NCBI GenBank assembly: GCA_965200465.1
Contig: OZ241358.1
Coordinates: 248,001 to 312,000 of the forward strand
Length of the DNA: 64,000 nt
From: Azophilus sp965200465
Lineage (GTDB): Bacteria > Pseudomonadota > Gammaproteobacteria > Pseudomonadales > Azotimanducaceae
Direction of reading: 5' to 3'
Part shown: piece after piece, positions 52,708 through 62,207 of the stretch
Numbering within the stretch: the stretch's first letter is position 1
Layout: each line of letters starts with the position of its first letter
Translations under genes and position numbers: made by a program
The notes under the pieces: model-generated
What the model was told of the DNA's origin: nothing
What the model saw: only the letters and a program-made list of their open reading frames with translations
Database searches by the model: none

Positions 52708-54327
52708 ATGACTATTCCCGACTCGCTTCGGTTCACAGAGACCATGGCCGGTGCGATGCGTTGGCTGAGCCAGCATCATGGTGGCGGCAAAATGGTCATT
52801 GAAGAGGGTCGCGCCGTGACCTTTCAGGAGCTGGATCATGCGTCCGCCGATCTTGCAAAGGCGCTGCTGGTGAGCGGCGTAGGGAAAGGCAGCCGCGTCG
52901 CGTTCCTGTTTCCGAATGGCATTGATTTTGTGACGGCCTTATTTGCGATCACGCGGATCGGGGCGATCGCGATTCCAATCAACACGTTTTCCAAGGCCCC
53001 AGAGCTGAGCTGGCAATTGAACCATTGCGATGCTCAGATGCTCATTACAGTCGATAAGTTTCTTCGGAACGATTATGTCGCGAGGTTGGAGGCGGGGCTT
53101 GTCGGTCTGACTGGCCAGGATGAAGAGACTTTCCTGGAATCAGCACCGTACCTCAGAAAAATAGTCGTGCGCTCCACGGGTCAACCAGTGCCCGTTTGGG
53201 CGAATGGGATTGAAGAATTCACGACACTGGGAGCGTCTGTCAGTGATGCGATTCTTGGTGCGGTTGAATCGGCTGTCACGCCGGCTGATCAACTGTGTGT
53301 GCTCTACACGTCAGGAAGTTCGGCTGCGCCCAAGGGTGTAGTGCATAGCCATGGCGCGATGTTGCGTCGCACGGCATCGGTTGGCGCGGATTTCGGCGTG
53401 GGCCCTGAGGACATTGTTTACAACCCAAGCCCGTTCTTCTGGACCGGAGGGCTCTCCAACGGGCTGCTCTCCACCGTTTTGAACGCCGGGGCGGTGCTTA
53501 CGGAAGAGAAGTTCGATGCGCCTCGTACATTGGATCAACTTGAGAAGCATCGCGTCACCATTGCCGTGGGATGGCCTCATTTCGCCGCGTCACTGCGCGC
53601 CGTCCCGGATTTCTCGAAGCGTGATTTGAGTGCTCTACGCGGCGGCATTCTTGCGCCTCTGCTTCTCGGCAAGCAACTTCCCGACCCCGGACTTACTGCG
53701 ACTGGAATCGGCATGACCGAAACCGTAGCGCAGCATACCTATGGTGAGAAGGCGCCTCTGCCGGAATCCCTTCGGGGCGCCTTTGGAAGGCCGGCGCCGG
53801 GAATGGAACACATGATCGTCGATGTTGATACCGGCCTTGCGTTGGAAGACGGCCAAGAAGGAGAGCTCTGCATCAGGGGCTACTCAGTGATGCAGGGCTA
53901 CTACAAGAAGGAACGCGAACAAACTTTTCGGCCGGACGGCTTCTTCGCTACGGGTGATCTTGGCGTCATCAGGGACGGTTTCTATTTTTTCACTGGCCGC
54001 AGGGGCGACATGGTGAAAACAGGCGGAGCAAATGTCAGTCCTGCTGAGGTGCGCAATGCAGTGCTTGAGATAGAGGGTGTGCAGGAGTGTTTCGTTTCCA
54101 GCCTTCCTGACCCTGACAAGGGTGAAGTTGTTGCGGCGGCAGTTGTCGTCAATCCTGAAGCAAGGGTGACGGAAGAGGGATTGCTTTCAGGGCTAAAGTC
54201 AGTGCTCTCGAGTTTCAAGGTGCCACGAGTTTTAAAGTTGTTGCATCCGGCGGACGTTCCCATGTTGCCAACCGACAAGGTCGACCGGTGCGCGATCATT
54301 TGCATGCTTGAGCAACGGCTCGGCTAG
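52708..54327 (+). CDS. Acyl-CoA synthetase 1 (AMP-forming)
   Basis: A 539-residue member of the ANL superfamily. The phosphate loop is LYTSGSSAAPKGVVHSHG, the middle motif is GIGMTETVAQHTYG, and the hinge region has YKKEREQTFRPDGFFATGDLG then GRRGDMVKTGGANVSPAEV. It would ligate CoA to a carboxylic acid via an acyl-AMP. The C-terminal end (PTDKVDRCAI) keeps the catalytic lysine in PTDK. ATG 52708 is preferred; a GTG at 52672, right at the P450 stop, is possible. Confidence 0.9.
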   Translation: MTIPDSLRFTETMAGAMRWLSQHHGGGKMVIEEGRAVTFQELDHASADLAKALLVSGVGKGSRVAFLFPNGIDFVTALFAITRIGAIAIPINTFSKAPELSWQLNHCDAQMLITVDKFLRNDYVARLEAGLVGLTGQDEETFLESAPYLRKIVVRSTGQPVPVWANGIEEFTTLGASVSDAILGAVESAVTPADQLCVLYTSGSSAAPKGVVHSHGAMLRRTASVGADFGVGPEDIVYNPSPFFWTGGLSNGLLSTVLNAGAVLTEEKFDAPRTLDQLEKHRVTIAVGWPHFAASLRAVPDFSKRDLSALRGGILAPLLLGKQLPDPGLTATGIGMTETVAQHTYGEKAPLPESLRGAFGRPAPGMEHMIVDVDTGLALEDGQEGELCIRGYSVMQGYYKKEREQTFRPDGFFATGDLGVIRDGFYFFTGRRGDMVKTGGANVSPAEVRNAVLEIEGVQECFVSSLPDPDKGEVVAAAVVVNPEARVTEEGLLSGLKSVLSSFKVPRVLKLLHPADVPMLPTDKVDRCAIICMLEQRLG

Positions 54328-54360
54328 AACGAGGCGTTGGAAGAACACTGGAGGTGTGAA

Positions 54361-54834
54361 TTGGCCAAACAAAGAAAAAGCATCAATCTGAACGAAGATG
54401 AGGTCTGGGCGTTTATCGCTCAGCAGCGAGATATGCATGTGGCGACCATCAGCAGGGACGGTACGCCTCATCTGACCACAAACTGGTTTGCGCTTCCTCG
54501 AGAGCGACAGATCGCTTTCAACTCTTACGAGGGTTCGCAGAAAGTCGTCAATCTGCGGCGCGACCCGCGAATAACGTTGCTCTTCGCGGACGGTGAGACT
54601 TACGGTGAACTACGCGGGGTCTCCATCAAAGGGCGTGTGAGGTTCACAGATGACAGTGCTGAGAACCTGGAGGTTCTGCAGGCCATCTACGAAAGGAATA
54701 AAGCATTTACCGAGCCTCGAATAACAGGTGATGCAGCACCGCAGAATAAGTCAGTCAAGCGAACCTGCATGTTGGTTGAGGTCAACAGGGTGATCAGTTG
54801 GGACCATCGCAAACTGGCTGAGAACACAGGTTAG
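54361..54834 (+). CDS. PPOX-class (pyridoxamine oxidase-like) flavin/F420-binding protein
   Basis: A 157-residue split-barrel protein: VWAFIAQQRDMHVATISRDGTPHLTTNWFAL, then NSYEGSQKVVNLRRDPRITLLF. This is the pattern of PNPOx-like proteins, which bind FMN, F420 or haem and reduce small substrates. The start is TTG at 54361, set by GGAGGTGTGAA directly upstream. It is 33 bases after acyl-CoA synthetase 1. The substrate is unknown. Confidence 0.82.
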   Translation: MAKQRKSINLNEDEVWAFIAQQRDMHVATISRDGTPHLTTNWFALPRERQIAFNSYEGSQKVVNLRRDPRITLLFADGETYGELRGVSIKGRVRFTDDSAENLEVLQAIYERNKAFTEPRITGDAAPQNKSVKRTCMLVEVNRVISWDHRKLAENTG

Positions 54835-54849
54835 GCATAGGGATTCGAT

Positions 54850-55269
54850 GTGTCGATATGCGATGACAGCGATCTGTTCTGGCAAGGCCTGAAGGAGCGA
54901 AGGCTGCTTTTTCAGACCTGCCTTGAATGCGGTGGGCATCGGTTTCCGTTTCGTATGTCCTGCCGGCGCTGTGGGTCATTCGAGCATTGCCTGAGTGAAT
55001 CCGAGGGCAATGGAGTCATCTACTCCTACACAGTGGTGGAAAGGCCGTTGCCGCCTGGCTTTGATGAACCATACAGGGTTGTCCTTGTGGAGGTTGATGA
55101 AGGCGTTCGCTACTTGGGGCTCTATGAAAGTGATGTGGACGAAGACCCGATTGTCGGTTTGCGGGTGAAGGCTCAGGTGAATCCAGACCAAAAAGTGCAA
55201 GTCTCCTTTGCGCCCGAGGCAGCAAACCCTGATGGCGCCCTTCACAGTCGTGGGGTCAGCCAAGGATGA
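54850..55269 (+). CDS. DUF35 zinc-ribbon/OB-fold protein, partner of the next thiolase-like gene
   Basis: A 139-residue protein with a rubredoxin-like zinc ribbon (C24, C27, C38, C41 in CLECG ... SCRRCGS) and an OB fold (GVIYSYTVVERPLPPGFDEPY, YLGLYESDVDEDPIVGLRV). DUF35 proteins form complexes with thiolase-fold enzymes, for example the Ltp2-type retro-aldolases of steroid side-chain degradation. The TGA overlaps the ATG of the thiolase-like gene. The start is GTG 54850, with AGGGATT upstream. Confidence 0.88.
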   Translation: MSICDDSDLFWQGLKERRLLFQTCLECGGHRFPFRMSCRRCGSFEHCLSESEGNGVIYSYTVVERPLPPGFDEPYRVVLVEVDEGVRYLGLYESDVDEDPIVGLRVKAQVNPDQKVQVSFAPEAANPDGALHSRGVSQG

Positions 55270-56417
55270 CTGACGACATTGTCATTGCAGGCGTCGGCGC
55301 CACTGACTTTTCCAAGGACTCCCAGCGTTCAGAACACCAGCTGGCCGTTGAGGCGATCGTTGCCTGCTTGGACGATGCCGGCGTCAAGTCGGCGGATGTC
55401 GATGGCATGGTGACCTTCACAATGGACGAAACGTCTGAGGTGGACATCAGAAGGGAACTTGGGTGCAGGTCGCTGCGTCACTTTTCCCGTGTTCCCTTCG
55501 GTGGCGGTGGGGGATGCGCAACCGTCAGCCATGCCGCAATGGCGATCAGAGCAGGGGTTGCCCAGTCGATTGTTGTCTATCGCGCTTTGAACACCGCCTC
55601 AGGGCTCCGATTCGGCTCGGGACAGCTGACCCCTCCACCAGAATCGGGGGATCAGCGATGGATTGCCAACTTTGGCCTAGTGACGCCGGCCGCAAGGGTT
55701 GGGATTACCGCTCGACGCTACCTCGAAAAGTACGGCTTGGATGACGATGCCTATGCACCGTTTGCTCTCACAGCCCGGGAGTATGCGGCGACCAATCCGG
55801 CTGCGCATTACTACGGTCGCCCGCTGTCGCGGGACGAATATCTGGCATCTCCCTGGGTCAGCAGACCTCTCAGGCGTTTTGATTGCTGCCAGGAATCCGA
55901 TGGCGCGGTTGCCTTGTTGATTACGACGGCGGAGCGAACCCGCGATCAGAAAAAGAAATCAGCGAAGATCATGGCGAGTGCGCAAAGTGCTGGCATCGAC
56001 CAGATTGGCTTGGCGCAATTCTGGAGCGAAGACATTTTGGAGTTGCCGGAGGTTTCCGGACTTAAAGATCAGCTGCACAGCCAATGCGGGATGGAGCCGA
56101 GTGAGGCTGATGTCGCGATGCTGTACGACCACTTCACGCCGCTCGTCGCGTTGCAGCTGGAGCAATTCGGCTTCTGCGCAGAGGGAGAAGCCACCGATTT
56201 TGCCGCTAAGGGCAACCTGAGAATAGACGGCTCTCTGCCGCTGAACACCCACGGCGGTCACTTGGGGGAGGCTTACCTTCACGGCATGACACACATCGGT
56301 GAAGCCTTGAGGCAGTTGCGCGGGGAAGCAGTTAACCAAGTGAGGAACGTTGCGACAGTGTTTGTTGCCTCAGCTGCTTCGACGCCCGGCAGCGCACTGA
56401 TACTCGGACAATTGTAG
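55266..56417 (+). CDS. Thiolase-fold lipid-transfer/aldolase-like protein
   Basis: A 383-residue protein: VIAGVGATDFSKDSQRSEHQLAVEAIVACLDDAGV opens the fold, and SLPLNTHGGHLGEAYLHGMTHIGEALRQLRG with TPGSALILGQL closes it. The family includes Ltp2, which uses a DUF35 partner for retro-aldol cleavage instead of acetyl transfer. The usual nucleophilic cysteine of true thiolases is not obvious near the expected site, which fits the aldolase view. The ATGA overlap with the DUF35 gene supports a complex. Confidence 0.85.
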   Translation: MTDDIVIAGVGATDFSKDSQRSEHQLAVEAIVACLDDAGVKSADVDGMVTFTMDETSEVDIRRELGCRSLRHFSRVPFGGGGGCATVSHAAMAIRAGVAQSIVVYRALNTASGLRFGSGQLTPPPESGDQRWIANFGLVTPAARVGITARRYLEKYGLDDDAYAPFALTAREYAATNPAAHYYGRPLSRDEYLASPWVSRPLRRFDCCQESDGAVALLITTAERTRDQKKKSAKIMASAQSAGIDQIGLAQFWSEDILELPEVSGLKDQLHSQCGMEPSEADVAMLYDHFTPLVALQLEQFGFCAEGEATDFAAKGNLRIDGSLPLNTHGGHLGEAYLHGMTHIGEALRQLRGEAVNQVRNVATVFVASAASTPGSALILGQL

Positions 56418-56439
56418 CGGGGGCAGGAGGTGGCAGCTT

Positions 56440-58041
56440 GTGATCGATACTGAAAAAACCTACCTACATGCGTTGTTTCAGCGTGCAGAGGAGACGCCCG
56501 ACAAGATCTGGATGCAGGAGATCGATGGCGATGAGCTGACCTTTGCACAGTCGCGTGAGCTGGCGCTGCAGTGGGCGGATGCGCTCAGGCGCTTGGGTGT
56601 GCGTGAAGGCGATATGGTCGCGACGCTCATGGAAAATTGCCTGGACAGCCAGCACGTCTGGCTGGGGGCTGCCTTGGTGCGAGCGATAGAAGTGCCACTC
56701 AGCCCGCTGTTGCATGGTGAATCGCTCGTGTACGCGTTGAATGACAGTCGCAGCAAGGTGGTTGTGGTGGCTGAGCAGTTCAGTCGGCATGTTGAAGACG
56801 TGAGCGAGAAGCTCAGGCATCTCGAGCGGGTCGTCGTCCTGTTGACCTCAGAGACAATGCCTGAATCGGCTTTCGAGATTATCAGCCGAGAGGATTTGCT
56901 TGGCCGAGCTAAGGCCTCAACGGCCGTTGAATTGCCTAAACCCAAGGATATCGCCTGTGTTCTGTACACCTCGGGGACAACCGGACCTTCTAAAGGCACC
57001 CTGATTCCTTGGGGCCAGTTGAACTCGAATGCTGCGTCGACCGATGTCTCACTATTTGGCGATTCCGAAGCCTTCTACTACACGGGTGCGGCGAATCATG
57101 CCGGCGCACGAAGCCAGCCACTTTTGATGGCCTCCGTTGGGGGGCGATTTGTCATGCGGCCCGCCTTCAAAACCCAGGATTTTTGGGCGGATATCGATCG
57201 GTACGGGTGTACGTTCACGATAATGGTGGGCGCCATGGCGCATTTTGTGATGAGTCAACCGCCAACGCCGGAGGACAATGCTCATGCGTTGAAATTCGTT
57301 CTTATGGCGCCGGTTCTGCCGAACATTGATGAGTTTAACCAGCGGTTCGGCGTCGTGAGTTGCACTGGTTACAGCATGACGGAGTTGAGTGGCCCCATCA
57401 CCAACAGCAGTTGGAAGATTGACGTGTCGGCGAGCTGCGGCAAGTTGAGGGTGGGCTGGCCGCATTACGAGGCTCGGCTTGTTGACGAAGATGACCAGGA
57501 TGTTCCGGTTGGAAAGGAGGGAGAACTGCTTGTTCGTACGCAGGCACCGCATACCCTGAATGCGGGTTATTTGAATCGCCCGGACGCAACCGCCGAAGTT
57601 TGGCGAGATGGCTGGTTTCATACCGGCGATGTCTTCAGACAGGACGAGGAAGGCAATTTCTACTTCATGGATAGACGGAAAGACGCAATTCGCAAGAGTG
57701 GCGAAAACATCTCTTCCTTTGAGGTGGAGATGCAAATTTCCGCCCATGAGCAGGTCGCTGAGTGTGCGGCCATTGCCGTGCCCGCGGACAACGTTGAAGA
57801 CGAGATCAAGGTGTTTTTGGTGCCTGCCGAAGGATGCCGGATCGATCCTGAAGCCATCGTGAAGTTCGCTGTCCAAATGATGCCGCGTTACATGGTGCCT
57901 CGGTATATCGAGATCGTCAGTGAGTTGCCAAAAACGCCCACACTTCGCGTACAAAAGGCTGAGCTGCGCAAGCGTCCTAGGGCGAACGAATGGGATCGTG
58001 TGGCGGCGGGCATTGACATTAGAGGACTTGAGGAGAGCTAA
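56440..58041 (+). CDS. Acyl-CoA synthetase 2 (AMP-forming)
   Basis: A 533-residue ANL enzyme: phosphate loop LYTSGTTGPSKGTLIPWG, middle motif TGYSMTELSGPIT, and GDVFRQDEEGNFYFMDRRKDAIRKSGENISSFEVE in the hinge. The lysine of the C-terminal domain lies in LPKTPTLRVQK. It resembles crotonobetaine/carnitine-type CoA ligases (CaiC-like). The start is GTG 56440, with GGAGGTGG before it. Two different CoA ligases in one operon suggest two acid intermediates or two substrates. Confidence 0.9.
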   Translation: MIDTEKTYLHALFQRAEETPDKIWMQEIDGDELTFAQSRELALQWADALRRLGVREGDMVATLMENCLDSQHVWLGAALVRAIEVPLSPLLHGESLVYALNDSRSKVVVVAEQFSRHVEDVSEKLRHLERVVVLLTSETMPESAFEIISREDLLGRAKASTAVELPKPKDIACVLYTSGTTGPSKGTLIPWGQLNSNAASTDVSLFGDSEAFYYTGAANHAGARSQPLLMASVGGRFVMRPAFKTQDFWADIDRYGCTFTIMVGAMAHFVMSQPPTPEDNAHALKFVLMAPVLPNIDEFNQRFGVVSCTGYSMTELSGPITNSSWKIDVSASCGKLRVGWPHYEARLVDEDDQDVPVGKEGELLVRTQAPHTLNAGYLNRPDATAEVWRDGWFHTGDVFRQDEEGNFYFMDRRKDAIRKSGENISSFEVEMQISAHEQVAECAAIAVPADNVEDEIKVFLVPAEGCRIDPEAIVKFAVQMMPRYMVPRYIEIVSELPKTPTLRVQKAELRKRPRANEWDRVAAGIDIRGLEES

Positions 58042-58045
58042 GGAG

Positions 58046-59140
58046 ATGAAAGGCGCGATACTGACCGCTCCTGGTGAGCCGCTGGAGCTCGTGGATATGG
58101 ATCTGGGGACGGTCGAACCCAATGAAGTTCAGGTGAGAGTTGAAAAAGCAAGCGTCTGCCACACCGATCTAACCATCTGGCAGGGAAAGTTCCCAATGCC
58201 GGTTCCGGCCGTGATCGGTCATGAAGCGGCTGGCGTGGTGGAAGCAGTGGGTGGCCAGGTGACGCGCCTGCAACCGGGCGACCGGGTCATCGCGTTCGCG
58301 AACCCGTTTTGTGGACATTGTCCCTACTGTCATCGGGGCGACACTTTTTTGTGTGCAGGTGAGTCAACGTATCGCGCTCCCGAAGGCGGCCAACGGGTAA
58401 CCGTCAACGGTGATGGCGTCTTCACGATGGCTGGCGTGGGTGCATTCTCGGAAACGATCCTTGCTCACGAGAATTCACTGGTACCCGTTCCTGGCGAGTT
58501 GCCGTTCGCCGAAGCGGCGCTTTTGGGTTGCGGGGTCTCCACAGGTCTTGGAGCTGCTTTGAATACTGCCGGTGTTCAGGCTGGGGACACGGTTGTTGTG
58601 ATTGGCTGCGGCACTGTTGGATTGTCGGCGATTCAGGGCGCTCGTGTCTCTGGTGCGTCGAGAATAATCGCTGTGGATCTTCTGCCAAGCAAGCTACAGA
58701 TTGCCCGGGCCGTTGGTGCGACCCACCTCATTGATGCAAGCAAACCGGATGCCGTAAACGAGATTTTGGAATCGACTTCTGGAGGTGCGGATATTGCAAT
58801 CGAGTGTATTGGCAAACCCGAAACAACGGCAATGACCGTACAGGCTGTTAGGCGCGGAGGTACAGCCGTGTTGGTTGGGTTCATGCCGCTGGGCGCGAAT
58901 ATCGAACTTCCGGGCACCGAATTTTTGTATATGGGGAAACGGCTTGTTGCCAGTGTCCTCGGGTCGACTAATTTCCTGAGAGACATGCCCAAATATGGTG
59001 CGCTGGTTGAGTCCGGCGACGTCAAGCTCGACGTACTGATGTCTGATCATTTCAGTTTGAGTGACATCAATGTGGCCATGTCCAAGCTGCACCAAGGTGA
59101 AGTTCTGAAGCCGATCATCGATATCGGTGAAGCCGCATGA
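58046..59140 (+). CDS. Zinc-dependent alcohol dehydrogenase
   Basis: A 364-residue medium-chain dehydrogenase. Catalytic zinc ligands are C38, H59 (GHEAAG) and C162 (GCGVSTG). The structural zinc lobe has C89, C92, C95 and C103. The NAD-binding fold is VVVIGCGTVGLSAIQGA. The arrangement is that of class III-like enzymes acting on primary alcohols or mycothiol adducts. It starts 4 bases after acyl-CoA synthetase 2, so translation is coupled. It would oxidise an alcohol made by the P450 to the aldehyde. Confidence 0.93.
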   Translation: MKGAILTAPGEPLELVDMDLGTVEPNEVQVRVEKASVCHTDLTIWQGKFPMPVPAVIGHEAAGVVEAVGGQVTRLQPGDRVIAFANPFCGHCPYCHRGDTFLCAGESTYRAPEGGQRVTVNGDGVFTMAGVGAFSETILAHENSLVPVPGELPFAEAALLGCGVSTGLGAALNTAGVQAGDTVVVIGCGTVGLSAIQGARVSGASRIIAVDLLPSKLQIARAVGATHLIDASKPDAVNEILESTSGGADIAIECIGKPETTAMTVQAVRRGGTAVLVGFMPLGANIELPGTEFLYMGKRLVASVLGSTNFLRDMPKYGALVESGDVKLDVLMSDHFSLSDINVAMSKLHQGEVLKPIIDIGEAA

Positions 59141-59186
59141 TGGATGCGGTCACAGACGAGCGTGGGTTTCCGTTAAGGAAAGCGCA

Positions 59187-60035
59187 GTGAGAAGGGCGAT
59201 CGATCTCTTTATAAACCCGAACTTTGAGACGGAGCAATCGGGCAACAAACTCACTCAAGAGGTGAATGTAGATTACTTCAAACGCGGTGGTGATTTCTTC
59301 AAGGATTGCACGATTGATGGATTGCTCAGAGAAATGAACAACGCGGGTGTAGAGCATGGCGTACTGTCCATCGACCCTGAGAAGCCGCCGGAGAGAATAC
59401 TTGAGTTTTCGAGGCGCCATCCCGATCGGTTTAGTTTATCCCCGTTCGTTGATGTCAACCATATGCTCGATGCGGTATGGGCGGTCGAAGATCTGGTTAA
59501 TGCGGAGAATGTATCGCTGGTGCGGGTAATGCCGTCGTTTGTCGGCAAACCACCAACACACCCCTATTACTATCCACTCTATGCCAAATGCGTAGAGCTT
59601 GATCTGCCGATCAGTGTCTTTAGTGGCATTCCGGGCCCGATTCTGGATGCCGAATGTCAGAATCCGATTTATCTCGATCGCGTTTGCAGGGATTTTCCCG
59701 CGCTCCGAATCATCATGACCCACGGTGCAGACCCTTGGTGGGGTGTGGCGATCCGGTTGATGCTCAAGTATCGGAATCTCTACATGATGACATCCGCCTG
59801 GAAGCCAAAATATCTGCCGGATGAGTTGCTTCACTACATGAACACACGCGGCCGGGGAAAAATAATGTGGTCGTCCGATCATCCGGTTTTGGACATGACG
59901 CAATGCCTTGAAGGTGTGGGTGACATTGAAGCCAAACTGAAATCCGGTGTGTTGGAAAATTATCTATACGAAAACGCAAAAAAAGTCGTACTGGGGCAGC
60001 GCAACCCTGCTAGGAAAGAAAAAACCGAAGTTTGA
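59187..60035 (+). CDS. Amidohydrolase 2-family protein
   Basis: A 282-residue TIM-barrel protein. LSPFVDVNHMLDAVWAVEDL, IIMTHGADPWWGVAIRLM and IMWSSDHPVLDMTQCLEGV give the barrel histidine and the C-terminal aspartate. The N-terminal HxH metal site is replaced by AIDLFINPNF, so the metal use may differ from the first amidohydrolase. GTG 59187 has AAGGAAA upstream. It is in the long operon, 46 bases after the alcohol dehydrogenase. Confidence 0.8.
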   Translation: MRRAIDLFINPNFETEQSGNKLTQEVNVDYFKRGGDFFKDCTIDGLLREMNNAGVEHGVLSIDPEKPPERILEFSRRHPDRFSLSPFVDVNHMLDAVWAVEDLVNAENVSLVRVMPSFVGKPPTHPYYYPLYAKCVELDLPISVFSGIPGPILDAECQNPIYLDRVCRDFPALRIIMTHGADPWWGVAIRLMLKYRNLYMMTSAWKPKYLPDELLHYMNTRGRGKIMWSSDHPVLDMTQCLEGVGDIEAKLKSGVLENYLYENAKKVVLGQRNPARKEKTEV

Positions 60036-60062
60036 TGTGTTTTCCGTGATCCCGAACTTTCA

Positions 60063-61241
60063 ATGGCGTGCGCTTGCATGAGTGCGGATACCGATGTGTC
60101 GGACTACCTCATTGAGGTGCCGGATGGTGTGCTCGCCGACCTGAACGCACGGTTGGCGTTGACACGATACCCTGACTACTTCGACGATGCTGGCTGGGGA
60201 ATGGGCATTGATGTTTCCTACATAAAGGCACTGGTTGAGTACTGGCGCACCGAATTCGACTGGCGGGCGTTCGAGGAAAAACTGAATCGTTTTCCACACT
60301 ACACGACGACGATCGATGGTCAGAGCATCCATTTCATGCACGTTCTGTCCAAGCGCCCCGACGCGCTGCCTTTGCTGTTGCTGCATGGCTGGCCAGGTTC
60401 GGTTATCGAGTTCTTGGGCATCATCGACCTTCTTGTTGACCCTCCGCATGAAGACGCTGATGCGCATCAGCCCTTCCATCTCGTTATTCCATCGCTGCCC
60501 GGCTATGGCTTTTCAGGCCCGACACGGGTGCCTGGATGGAACATCCAACGAACTGCCAAGGCTTTTGCGGAACTGATGAGCCGCCTTGGGTATGAGCGAT
60601 ACGGTGTTCAGGGTGGAGACTGGGGGGCAATGATCGCGACCAGGCTCGCCTGCATGGACGAGGAGCATGTAGTTGGCTTGCACACCAACCTGCCGCTCGC
60701 TCCGGCGCCTGAGGCGCCGGGAGAGCTGACCGAGACGGAAACAAAACACCTGAAACACGCAGAGAATCACCGCATCTTCGAGACCGGGTATGCAGCGATA
60801 CAGGGAACCAAGCCTCAAACCATCGGCCTATCGCTCAATGATTCCCCTGCCGGTTTACTCGGTTGGATCGTGGAGAAGTTTCGAGCCTGGAGTGACTGTG
60901 GGGGCGACATCGAGTCCATTTTCTCACGCGAGGATCTGATCGTGAACGTCATGATCTACTGGGTCACGCAAACGGCAACCTCGGCCGCGCGCATGTATTA
61001 CGAGAATTTCCTGCCAAGGATGGCCGTGCCTGACAGTGATGCTAAAGTATCAGTGCCGACGGGCGTGGCCAGATTCCCGAAGGAGCTGATGCTGCTGCCG
61101 CGCGCATGGTTGGAGCGACGTTACAACATCGTTCACTGGACAGAGATGGATCGTGGAGGACATTTCGCTGCCATGGAGCAACCCGGCCCGTTTGCGGAAG
61201 ACCTGATGAAGTTCTTCACTACATTGCGCCGGGCAATCTAG
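60063..61241 (+). CDS. Epoxide hydrolase (EHN-type alpha/beta hydrolase)
   Basis: A 392-residue protein with the N-terminal EHN domain (PDGVLADLNARLALTRYPDY) and an alpha/beta hydrolase core. HGWPGS is the oxyanion region, the nucleophile is D186 in VQGGDWGAM, and the catalytic histidine is in DRGGHFAAMEQP. It would open an epoxide to a diol, a logical step after P450 or LLM oxygenation. A second in-frame ATG at 60078 is an alternative; neither has a clear binding site. Confidence 0.92.
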   Translation: MACACMSADTDVSDYLIEVPDGVLADLNARLALTRYPDYFDDAGWGMGIDVSYIKALVEYWRTEFDWRAFEEKLNRFPHYTTTIDGQSIHFMHVLSKRPDALPLLLLHGWPGSVIEFLGIIDLLVDPPHEDADAHQPFHLVIPSLPGYGFSGPTRVPGWNIQRTAKAFAELMSRLGYERYGVQGGDWGAMIATRLACMDEEHVVGLHTNLPLAPAPEAPGELTETETKHLKHAENHRIFETGYAAIQGTKPQTIGLSLNDSPAGLLGWIVEKFRAWSDCGGDIESIFSREDLIVNVMIYWVTQTATSAARMYYENFLPRMAVPDSDAKVSVPTGVARFPKELMLLPRAWLERRYNIVHWTEMDRGGHFAAMEQPGPFAEDLMKFFTTLRRAI

Positions 61242-61316
61242 CAATGAGTTTCTTGTAAAAATGTGGGAGACCGTGAAGGGCATCTCAGTTTGGGCGCAAG
61301 ATCCGGGAGGAAGCAA

Positions 61317-62159
61317 GTGGCTACGATCAAGTCAATAGTCTGGAAGACCGGCTTTACCTTTGCGGAGAGTCCGCGTTGGCATGATGATGCGTTCTGGTTC
61401 TCGGATTTTCATGATTGCACGGTCTATCGGGTCGAAAACAATGGAACACCCGAGGCTGTAACCCAAGTGCCCGGTAAACCATCCGGTTTAGGCTGGCTTC
61501 CAGACGGTCGCTTGCTGGTTGTGTCGATGACTGACCGCAAACTGATGCGCCTCGACCCTGATGGACTCAGGGAACACGCCGACCTTGGCGCGATTGCAAC
61601 TTATCACTGCAATGACATGGTGGTCGATGGTGAGGGTAGGGCCTATGTGGGCAACTTCGGGGCTGCTTGGGGCGACGACCCGAAGCCGGCTAGTTTGGCA
61701 AGAGTCGACCCCGATGGCACCGTCAGCGTAGCGGCGGAGAGTCTTGATTTCCCGAATGGTTGCGCGATCAATGCGGACGACAAGATGTTGCTGGTGGCGG
61801 AAACCGTTGGCGGACGTTTGACCGCGTTCGAACGCGACAAGTCTGGCACCCTCAGCAATCGAAGAGTGTGGGCTGAGGTTCCTGGCACGCCAGACGGCAT
61901 CTGTTTGGATGCCGAAGGGGCGGCCTGGGTTGCGGCAGGCACCGAAGGAGTCCTCCGGGTAGCTGAGGGAGGACAAATTCTGGATCGCGTCAAAGTAACT
62001 GCAAACTTGGCTGTGGCCTGCATGCTGGGCGGCGTCGATAGGAAGACGCTGTTTGTCATGACCACCATCAATGCGGGCACAGAGGAGTTGGCGCGGCGGC
62101 GCCTGTCTAGGATCGAGGTCGCCGAGGTTGCCGTTCCCGGTGCCGGTTGGCCCAACTGA
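61317..62159 (+). CDS. SMP-30/gluconolactonase-like beta-propeller lactonase
   Basis: A 280-residue six-bladed propeller protein: FAESPRWHDDAFWFSDFHD at the start (metal-binding Glu), HCNDMVVDGEGRAYVGNFG, FPNGCAINADDKMLLVAET (metal Asn) and GTPDGICLDAEGAAWVA (metal Asp). It hydrolyses lactones in this family, so it may open a lactone made by Baeyer-Villiger-type oxidation. GTG 61317 has GGGAGG upstream. Confidence 0.9.
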   Translation: MATIKSIVWKTGFTFAESPRWHDDAFWFSDFHDCTVYRVENNGTPEAVTQVPGKPSGLGWLPDGRLLVVSMTDRKLMRLDPDGLREHADLGAIATYHCNDMVVDGEGRAYVGNFGAAWGDDPKPASLARVDPDGTVSVAAESLDFPNGCAINADDKMLLVAETVGGRLTAFERDKSGTLSNRRVWAEVPGTPDGICLDAEGAAWVAAGTEGVLRVAEGGQILDRVKVTANLAVACMLGGVDRKTLFVMTTINAGTEELARRRLSRIEVAEVAVPGAGWPN

Positions 62160-62207
62160 CAGGGGTGATTGTGGCGCTATCGCTGTCGATGGAGGACGTA
62201 TTCGCTG